From positions 1 through 22,419 of the forward strand of contig CAYSPJ010000086.1 of assembly GCA_964432875.1 (NCBI GenBank): a stretch of 22,419 nt of DNA. Direction: 5' to 3'. The DNA comes from JACJYE01 sp964432875. Its GTDB lineage: Bacteria; Bacteroidota; Bacteroidia; Chitinophagales; Saprospiraceae. Below, one piece after another: positions 13,637 through 19,826 of this stretch (positions are counted from its first letter, which is position 1; each line of letters begins with the position of its first letter). The notes beneath the pieces are model-generated. The model had not been told where the DNA came from. It saw only the letters and a program-made list of their open reading frames with translations, and searched no databases. Made by a program: the position numbers and the translations under genes.

Positions 13637-15724
13637 CTATTGCCGCAACACGACCAGCTTCTTGGTCTCTTTGTAAGCACCTGCCTGTAAGCAATAAAAA
13701 TACACCCCATTGGGCAAGCCAGCGGCACCCCACTCTCGCGAGTGCGTGCCAGCCGTGAATTCCCCAGACAGCAAAGTGGCGACTTCCCTACCGGAAACAT
13801 CAAACACCTTGAGCGATACACGGGATGCCGCAGGTAGATAAAAGCCAATCGTCGTCGTTTCTTGTATTGGGTTGGGATGGTTTTGAAAGAGGATGGCCAG
13901 CGCTGCTTCAGCGACGGGCTGTTTTTCCTGAACCAGGATGAGTTCTTCCAGGGGGAAACGCCAAACGCCAGATCTACTTGTTCCTACAAATAGGTAATCG
14001 CCATGCAAGGCCAAGGCCCGGATGTCGAAATCAGATAAACCTTCATTGATTGCTGCCCAGCTTTCGCCTTCATCGGCAGAAACGAAGACGCCTTCGCGCG
14101 TGCCTGCGAACACAGCCGTTTCGTTGGCAGCCAGGGTATATACTGGAACGTTGATTAAACTTTCGTTGACACGAGCCCAGCTCGAGCTATCGTTGGCAGT
14201 GCGAAAAAGGCCGTTTTCCGTGCCGGCAAAAAGGCTGGAGCCCTGCGCCGCCAAGGCGTTTATTTTAGTTTGCAAGCCTTCATTGAAAGGCTCCCAATAA
14301 TTGAAGGTTTCTAAGTACCGGAAAACGCCTTGGCTGGCAGTGCCGACATATACATCCGTGCCGTTGTAAAGCAAGGCATGGAGCCAACTGTTTGGCAGAC
14401 CGTCAGAAATGACCACCCATGATTCTCCATTGTCGGCAGAATGGAAAACCCTGCCAGAGTTGGAGGCAGCAAAGATATCTGCTTCCCGAGCCACCATAGA
14501 GGATACTGAAATGCCAGGTCTTGATACCTGCCAACTCGTTCCTTGGTCATCGGAGCGGAAAATGCCGCCATTGTAAATAATCCCAAGTGAAACTGCCCCG
14601 TCTTGAGTCCCTGCAAAGAGGTAAGAACCGCTGTGGGCAAAGGCATAAGTTGTCGGAGAAGTTATGCCTGCCGTGGAAAGATTCCAGGTCTCGCCATCGT
14701 CAGTTGACCAGGAATTGCCGCTATGCATCGTGCCGACGAAGAGGCGCTGGCCGCTAGGCGCCAAAGCTGTCACCCAAGTATTGGTTAGCCCATTGCTGGA
14801 AAAATCCCAAGTAAGCCCGTGGTCAGAAGAACGGAAAGCCCCTTCGCGAGCGCCGATGATCACCTCTTGATCAGAGATTAAAGCTGCCATTCCAAAAACC
14901 TTCAGCAAAATGCCACCTATTTGACTCCAAGTGGTGCCGTCAAAAAGATAGCGGAGAATGCCAAAGGTTGACCCCACGATTAGATAATCCCCGCTTACAG
15001 CCAGCGCATTGATAATCTGATACGGTATTGCTCCTGGGTTGATGCCGGCCCAAGTCGCGCCGTCATCAGGCGAGTGTAGAATGGTTCCAAAGTCGGAGCC
15101 TACAAAAATATCCGTTCCTCTATAAGCTAGGGCATCGACTTTGATGCTCCAGGACGTCTCGACTTTACTCCAAGTTATTCCATTATCCATCGAACGGAAG
15201 AGCCCCTGCCCGGTCCCAGCTAAAATAGCAGCGCCATTAGTCGCCAGCGAGTGAACCGCCAGGTTTGTCAATCCTTCGTTGGCAGGTGCCCAGCTTGCGC
15301 CATCATCGCTAGAGCGAAAAACACCCCCGCCATTGGTACCTGCCAATAACACCTCATCTGTAGCTAACAACGAGAGAAACCAAGAATTGGCTATGCCTTC
15401 ATCACATACGGCCCAAGTATCGCCATGATCATCTGAACGGAACAGCCGGCTTATGGAACCAGCAAAAACCCGCCCTTCGCGCGTAGCGAGATATCGAATA
15501 GATTGCCGTGCAATCCCCCCATTCGCGGGCACCCAGCTCTCCCCATTATCCGCTGAGCGGAAAACGCCGTTGTTTGTGCCTGCATACACATAGCTCTCAC
15601 CTTTCGCCAGAGACAGGACAAAGCCCCCGCCTGGACCGTTGGTTTGCTCCCACTGAGCAAGGAGTGGATGGGCATGAAAAAGCACGAAACTAAAGGACAG
15701 TAACAGGTAGGATATCCAATTCAT
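13637..15724 (-). CDS. Secreted 14-repeat beta-propeller protein with type IX sorting domain
   Basis: A 695-residue secreted protein. Residues 1-24 are a signal peptide (LLLSFSFVLFHAHPLLAQ). The body is a series of about 14 repeats of roughly 42-48 residues, each with a strand like VFAGTREGVF, then an Asp-box-like SADNGESW, then xxNEGL and a short hydrophobic strand. Examples: VYAGTNNGVFRSADNGESW, VFAGSISRLFRSDDHGDTW, VFHSADNGESWVV. This resembles BNR/YCF48/Vps10-type propeller blades; fourteen would make two seven-bladed propellers. The last 80 residues (NHPNPIQETTTIGFYLP ... DVSGREVATL ... GLPNGVYFYCLQ ... KKLVVLR) form a type A C-terminal sorting domain used by the type IX secretion system. 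Role: probably a surface or extracellular binding protein. Alone on its strand, convergent with ppa. The 272 bp upstream of its start contain no gene I can support. Confidence 0.88.
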   Translation of the reverse strand: MNWISYLLLSFSFVLFHAHPLLAQWEQTNGPGGGFVLSLAKGESYVYAGTNNGVFRSADNGESWVPANGGIARQSIRYLATREGRVFAGSISRLFRSDDHGDTWAVCDEGIANSWFLSLLATDEVLLAGTNGGGVFRSSDDGASWAPANEGLTNLAVHSLATNGAAILAGTGQGLFRSMDNGITWSKVETSWSIKVDALAYRGTDIFVGSDFGTILHSPDDGATWAGINPGAIPYQIINALAVSGDYLIVGSTFGILRYLFDGTTWSQIGGILLKVFGMAALISDQEVIIGAREGAFRSSDHGLTWDFSSNGLTNTWVTALAPSGQRLFVGTMHSGNSWSTDDGETWNLSTAGITSPTTYAFAHSGSYLFAGTQDGAVSLGIIYNGGIFRSDDQGTSWQVSRPGISVSSMVAREADIFAASNSGRVFHSADNGESWVVISDGLPNSWLHALLYNGTDVYVGTASQGVFRYLETFNYWEPFNEGLQTKINALAAQGSSLFAGTENGLFRTANDSSSWARVNESLINVPVYTLAANETAVFAGTREGVFVSADEGESWAAINEGLSDFDIRALALHGDYLFVGTSRSGVWRFPLEELILVQEKQPVAEAALAILFQNHPNPIQETTTIGFYLPAASRVSLKVFDVSGREVATLLSGEFTAGTHSREWGAAGLPNGVYFYCLQAGAYKETKKLVVLRQ

Positions 15725-15996
15725 GACATTATCAATAAGATGGCTTCCAAATATTGCCGTTGGCTAAACATGTATCGAAAGGCAAGGTACGAAAAAATGA
15801 CGTAACAATTTTTTCGTATGTGTTTTATTTACAGCCATTATCCAGTGTCGCGGCAGTACTGAGCTCTGCTCATCGAAAACTACAAACACCTCTGCAAATT
15901 TAAAAAGCCTTCCGTACAGCTAAATTGGACCTCAAAAGAGGAGCTATTCCGAACAGGTATTCAACCTGAAGCACTAATCACGGGTTGAAGCCATAC

Positions 15997-17190
15997 CTAT
16001 CTAAACGGATCACTCCACTTAGGATTAGTAGCCATGCCATCATCGGTCAGGGTGTGCAAAAAGGCGACGAGGGCGGCTTTCTGCTCGGCATTGAAATTGA
16101 GGCGGATCGGCTGCCCATTAGGGGCAATCAAGGGCGGGGCCAGATTGGGGTGGGGCTGGATGCCGCTGTTGTAGTGCTCGACCACTTCCTCCAGCGTTTG
16201 GAATCGGCCATCGTGCATATAGGGGGCTGTCAGGGCGATATTGCGGAGCGTGCCAGTCTTGAAAGCGCCGACAAAGCGGGCTTGCTGCGGGAAAACCTCC
16301 GCTGCACCTAAATCGCTGGTGGAAACGGCATCCAGCCCATTGTTTTGTGGGCCAGGGTTGGAACTGACGAAAGCCTCGGTAGTATGACAGACAAAACAAC
16401 CGCCCCCGCCGTTCGGCACGGGTTGGAGGAACAACTGCTTGCCCAGGTTCTCCTGGGGTGTGAAGTTGGGGAAAGGCGCCCCGAGGCTGGGGGCCTGCGC
16501 CCGCCCAATGTCGTACTTGCTTTGATAGCTCACGATACTGCGGACAAACTGCGCCAGCGCCCGCGAAATGCGCTCGGCATTGATCGTTTCATCGCCAAAA
16601 GCATTCTTGAACAACGAGGGGTAGTAGGGCTGTCCGCGCACAATAGTTTCCAGTTGGGTCAGGCTGAGCCCCATCTCCACCGGGTCTTGGAAGGGCATCA
16701 GTACCTGATCTTCCAGGGTAGCGGCACGTTCGTCCCAGAAAAAGCGGCCGCGCTGGTAAAAGCGCGCATTGATCAGCGTCATGGAATGGCGGCGCGTCAA
16801 GCCGCTTTCGAAACCGCGGCTCAGCACTTCAGGATCGCTGAAACCATTGGCGGCAATATGGCAAGAGGCGCAGGCGACTGTGCCATTAGCGCTTAGCTTT
16901 TTGTCGTAGAACAGTACTCGCCCCAGGGTCGCGCCATGGTCGGTCACCGGGTTGTTCAAGGGCGTGTTGTCCAGCCCATTGATGGAGGAAGGCAAGGGGC
17001 CGCCGCTATTGGCGATGAAGTGATCCGGGATGTCGCTCAATGCCGCATAGTGGTAAGGCGTAGCTGGCAGGTTGAGCCCGGCTAGCGGATCAGATACTTT
17101 TGGGGGTTCGTCTTTTTCACACGAAGCAAGGGCTAGGGTAAGCGCCAGTAAGAGCAGGATGACGGATGTGGTTTTTAGCATAAAGGGCAT
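15997..17190 (-). CDS. Di-heme cytochrome c peroxidase, MauG/CcpA family lipoprotein
   Basis: A 397-residue periplasm-facing lipoprotein that probably reduces hydrogen peroxide using electrons from a cytochrome. The signal ends in LALASC, giving lipid-modified C24. Two c-type heme sites are present: CASCH (107-111) and CFVCH (265-269). The stretches GRVLFYDKKLS (90-100), GFSDP, FWDERAATLEDQVLMPFQDP (151-170), PYYPSLFKNAFGD and APYMHDGRFQTLEEVVEHYN (322-341, M325 being a candidate axial ligand of the second heme) are the normal family landmarks. Length is about 60 residues above the classical enzymes because of the linker after the lipobox (25-60). Start ATG 17190; ATG 17181 is an alternative. 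It lies downstream of a strong terminator, so it probably has its own promoter. Confidence 0.92.
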   Translation of the reverse strand: MPFMLKTTSVILLLLALTLALASCEKDEPPKVSDPLAGLNLPATPYHYAALSDIPDHFIANSGGPLPSSINGLDNTPLNNPVTDHGATLGRVLFYDKKLSANGTVACASCHIAANGFSDPEVLSRGFESGLTRRHSMTLINARFYQRGRFFWDERAATLEDQVLMPFQDPVEMGLSLTQLETIVRGQPYYPSLFKNAFGDETINAERISRALAQFVRSIVSYQSKYDIGRAQAPSLGAPFPNFTPQENLGKQLFLQPVPNGGGGCFVCHTTEAFVSSNPGPQNNGLDAVSTSDLGAAEVFPQQARFVGAFKTGTLRNIALTAPYMHDGRFQTLEEVVEHYNSGIQPHPNLAPPLIAPNGQPIRLNFNAEQKAALVAFLHTLTDDGMATNPKWSDPFR

Positions 17191-17241
17191 TTTTAAGGGG
17201 ATTGGACTTTAGTGCCTGGGAAAGGTTTAATCAAGGGGCTT

Positions 17242-17284
17242 AAAAAGACAGGCCCGCCTTGGAGGGTTCCAAGGCGGGCCTGTC
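17242..17284 (-). terminator. Intrinsic terminator of the small lipoprotein gene
   Basis: A perfect 17-bp inverted repeat (17247-17263 with 17268-17284, arm GACAGGCCCGCCTTGGA) around a 4-nt loop. On the minus strand the stem is followed at once by TTTTTA (17241-17246). It lies 22 bp past the stop of the small lipoprotein gene and about 57 bp before the start of the peroxidase gene, so it should separate the two transcripts. Confidence 0.85.
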
Positions 17285-17306
17285 GTACCCAGCGGTGAGT
17301 AGCCGC

Positions 17307-17687
17307 TTACAGATCCACTTCCTGCCTGCCGCTCACGTAGATTACATGGCACTCATCTGCTTTGATGACGAAAGGTTCATCTACAACTACCGCACCAGCA
17401 ACGACGCCCTGGAAGCGGAAAGGCTCCGTCCTGTTTCGTAGCATGGCATGATAGCTGTCGTCCAGCACAGGATAGACGTTTTCGGCCCATACATTTTCGC
17501 GGCCAACCCGCAACGTATCTCCAGTGTTTTCGCGAATGGTGTAGTAGTCATCGAGCGCATCGCCATTCACGGTAATGGCAATAGTGACGAATTCTTCCGT
17601 GCAGGCTACTTCGTCGTTCTGTTCGCAAGAGGTCATCCCCAGTAGAGCCACCAGGGAGAGGGTCAACAATAACGCTTGTCTGGTCAT
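17307..17687 (-). CDS. Small lipoprotein of unknown function
   Basis: A 126-residue protein I do not recognise. The N-terminus is a lipoprotein signal: MTRQALLLTLSLVALLGMTS followed by C21, then an acidic QNDE spacer. The rest is probably beta-rich: FVTIAITVNGDALDDYYTI, RVGRENVW, FRFQGVVAGAVVVDEPFVI and the terminal CHVIYVSGRQEVDL. Two further cysteines (C29 and C113 region) could form a disulfide. No enzymatic motif is visible. It lies directly downstream, same strand, of the collapsed TonB-receptor remnant, so it may once have been the second gene of a receptor operon; that is an inference. A strong terminator follows it. Confidence 0.72.
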   Translation of the reverse strand: MTRQALLLTLSLVALLGMTSCEQNDEVACTEEFVTIAITVNGDALDDYYTIRENTGDTLRVGRENVWAENVYPVLDDSYHAMLRNRTEPFRFQGVVAGAVVVDEPFVIKADECHVIYVSGRQEVDL

Positions 17688-17851
17688 GGTTATGAATTTT
17701 TAGGTTTAAATCCCGCCTATTGTTGGTCGGTGATATCAACAGGACGTGTTGAAACGGCTGCATGATGGCAGGAATGAGGTACTTAACTTTTTTATAACAA
17801 AAACCCATTAAGACTCGCCCACAAACCCTTGCCAAACAAGTAAATACATTA

Positions 17852-17911
17852 AAACCTAAAACTCCACCCGATAGCTCAACACCGGAATGAGCGGCGCCTG
17901 CTGCCAGTATT
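17852..17911. repeat. 60-bp direct repeat, left copy (receptor 3' end)
   Basis: Matches 19767-19826 in the same orientation with 2 mismatches in 60 (positions 17880 and 17910). It holds the last 18 codons of a TonB-dependent receptor. The pair brackets the Fic gene with a 1915-bp offset. Confidence 0.9.
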
Positions 17912-18035
17912 GTGGAATAGCGGAAGTGGTCCAGATAAGGCCCTTGCTGCTTGCCTGGTCGCTGGGGCCTTTCGCAGTCACATCAAGGCCGAGCAGGCCA
18001 GCCTGCAGGGCGTCTTCGCGCTTTTCGGAATTGCC
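17856..18035 (-). pseudogene. Collapsed TonB-dependent receptor remnant
   Basis: Translated on the minus strand this piece reads GNSEKREDALQAGLLGLDV (18035 leftwards), then TAKGP, about 18 unrelated residues, and ends YWQQAPLIPVLSYRVEF plus stop at 17856. The first part matches residues 245-267 of the intact receptor at 19771-22122 and the last part matches its C-terminal 17 residues. Roughly 500 residues of barrel between them are missing. The frame is still open, but an in-frame stop sits at 18069-18071 just upstream and there is no plug, no signal sequence and no start codon. It is therefore a relic of a second receptor gene. The 3' end is nearly identical to the intact gene while the internal segment is visibly more diverged. 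Confidence 0.82.
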
Positions 18036-18133
18036 GCAGCAGTGCCAAAAGTATGCCGCAGCGGCAACCTACTAGCTCGGCATATTCCACGCAGTAGAGT
18101 CTGCAGCAAGCTCACCTTGTCTGAATCGCAGGG

Positions 18134-18222
18134 TATAATGGAAAAAATTTGCCCAAAATACGCTTATAATGGAAAAAATTTGCTTATTTCGCTTCAAATA
18201 GCACCGTTAATGGAAAAAAATC
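18134..18222 (+). promoter_or_regulatory. Operator-like direct repeats upstream of the Fic gene
   Basis: TATAATGGAAAAAATTTGC occurs exactly at 18134-18152 and again at 18165-18183. A third, partial copy (TTAATGGAAAAAAATC) runs from 18207 and contains the chosen start codon. The AATGG cores begin at 18137, 18168 and 18209, spacings of 31 and 41 bp, close to three and four turns of B-DNA. Such phasing puts the sites on one face of the helix and suits a repressor that controls its own gene; the N-terminal winged-helix of the encoded protein is the obvious candidate. A promoter may overlap (TATAAT), but no clear -35 or -33 partner is seen. Confidence 0.5.
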
Positions 18223-19694
18223 TCCCGCTCGAACTTCAGGAAGTCCTCTTCTCCTCGAAAGATCCAGCTATTAGCAAGCAGCTTTCCAAGTTAGTCAAAG
18301 GGGGGAAGTTGCGGAAAATTGCCCCGAGGATATACACGTCGAATTTCGACGATCGGCCGGAGGCGATTATCCGGCGAAACCTGTACTTGGTTCTGGGAAA
18401 GCTCTACCCCGGCGCAGTCCTGAGCCACCGGTCAGCCTTGGAGTTTCAGCCGACCACAGCAGGACATATTTTTCTTACCTACACCTACTCGAAAAAGATT
18501 GCTTTGCCTGGCATCGTAGTCCGCTTGCTAGAGGGCCCGGGGCCTATCGCTGGCGATAACCCTTTGTCTGGAGGGTTATATGCGTCACAATTGGAAAGGG
18601 CCCTGCTGGAGAATTTACAGACGTCAAGGCGATCAGGCCCCGAATCCAAGATTTGCCCATCGGCAGAAGTGGAAAACCGTCTAGAGCAAGTCATCCGCAT
18701 GAGGGGAGAAGCCGGGCTGAACGAGCTAAGGGATCGCGCCCGTGAAATCGCCCTCCAATTGGGCATGGACACAGAATTCGACAAGCTAAATAGCCTCATC
18801 GGCGCCTTGCTGACCTCCCGGCCCTCTAAACTACTCACCTCACCCCTCGCCTTAGCCAGAGCATTCGGCAACCCTTATGACCCTGCGAGGTTGGAACTGT
18901 TCGAGGCATTGTGGGCGTCTCTGAATCGGCAGGAATTCCCGAGCCTGCCAGACCCCAATACTTCCCTCCAGGCTTTCAGGAATTTTGCCTTCTTCGAAGC
19001 CTATTTTTCCAACTATATCGAAGGCACGGAATTCGAAATCGAAGATGCGATGCGCATTATCGAGACGCAAGTGCCGATGCCTGCCCGCAGCGAAGACTCC
19101 CACGATGTGCTCGGCACCTGGAAAATCGTGAGCAGCCGCGAGGAGATGCAGGCTATCCCTCAGTCGCCGGATGAGCTGTTGGACATCCTCCTTCACCGGC
19201 ATAAATTGCTCTTGAGCGCCAGAACATCTAAAAACCCGGGGCAGTTTAAAAACCAAAACAACCGTGCGGGGGAGACCTTTTTCGTAGATCATACCTTGGT
19301 GAAGGGCACTTTGATCAGAGGGTTTGATTTTTACCAGGCACTGAAGCCCCCATTCGCCCGAGCGGCTTACATCATGTTCCTCATCAGCGAAGTGCACCCT
19401 TTTTTAGATGGCAATGGGCGCATTGCCCGAGTGATGATGAATGCCGAGCTAGTGAATCAAAAAGAATCCAAAATCATCATCCCGACGGTTTATCGCGACC
19501 ACTACATGACCGCGCTCAGGAGGCTCACCCACCATCATGATCCCGAGCCTTATCTACGGATGTTGCGCAGAGCACACGAATTCAGTGCTACCGTTGCTGG
19601 CGAAGACCCGGAAGCAATGAAAACCTATCTGGAGCGATGCAATGCTTTCAAGCGGCATGACGAAGCTCAATTGCTGCTCGCCAAGCCTGGTTGA
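18210..19694 (+). CDS. Fic domain protein with N-terminal AbiEi-like antitoxin domain
   Basis: A 494-residue protein. Residues 1-80 look like the winged-helix of AbiEi-type antitoxins (ISKQLSKLVKGGKLRKIAPRIYTS, then YPGAVLSHRSALEF at 66-79). Residues 80-200 resemble the rest of that family (IVVRLLEGPGPI, LYASQLERALLENL). The C-terminal half is a Fic domain, which usually transfers AMP from ATP to a hydroxyl group of a target protein: HPFLDGNGRIAR (396-407) is the catalytic motif, complete with histidine and arginines. SNYIEG (267-272) is the inhibitory-helix motif (S/T)xxxE(G/N), so activity is probably restrained in cis. Start: ATG 18210 opens on the conserved part; ATG 18138 in the same frame would add 24 residues but runs through the operator-like repeats. 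The frame open from 17910 is receptor debris. The gene is convergent with the receptor and bracketed by direct repeats, suggesting acquisition. Confidence 0.88.
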   Translation: MEKNLPLELQEVLFSSKDPAISKQLSKLVKGGKLRKIAPRIYTSNFDDRPEAIIRRNLYLVLGKLYPGAVLSHRSALEFQPTTAGHIFLTYTYSKKIALPGIVVRLLEGPGPIAGDNPLSGGLYASQLERALLENLQTSRRSGPESKICPSAEVENRLEQVIRMRGEAGLNELRDRAREIALQLGMDTEFDKLNSLIGALLTSRPSKLLTSPLALARAFGNPYDPARLELFEALWASLNRQEFPSLPDPNTSLQAFRNFAFFEAYFSNYIEGTEFEIEDAMRIIETQVPMPARSEDSHDVLGTWKIVSSREEMQAIPQSPDELLDILLHRHKLLLSARTSKNPGQFKNQNNRAGETFFVDHTLVKGTLIRGFDFYQALKPPFARAAYIMFLISEVHPFLDGNGRIARVMMNAELVNQKESKIIIPTVYRDHYMTALRRLTHHHDPEPYLRMLRRAHEFSATVAGEDPEAMKTYLERCNAFKRHDEAQLLLAKPG

Positions 19695-19766
19695 CGGCCG
19701 CTCTTGCCCCCATTTCGTCAGCAGCTTAGGGCTGAAAGCCTGCCGTTAAAACTACGCCGCTAAAGC

Positions 19767-19826
19767 AAACCTAAAACTCCACCCGATAGCTCAATACCGG
19801 AATGAGCGGCGCCTGCTGCCAGTACT
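19767..19826. repeat. 60-bp direct repeat, right copy (receptor 3' end)
   Basis: Partner of the copy at 17852-17911. Here it is the genuine 3' end of the intact receptor gene plus 4 bp beyond its stop codon. Confidence 0.9.

Noticed and set aside
15960..15989. Inverted repeat TTCAACC / GGTTGAA after the peroxidase gene as a terminator
   Set aside because: The 16-nt loop is long, the stem is only 7 bp, and no T-run follows on the minus strand.
17910..18209. Long N-terminal extension of the Fic protein (frame open from 17910)
   Set aside because: This stretch is the antisense of the receptor relic plus the operator-like repeats. The extension has no conserved features, and homology starts at 18210.
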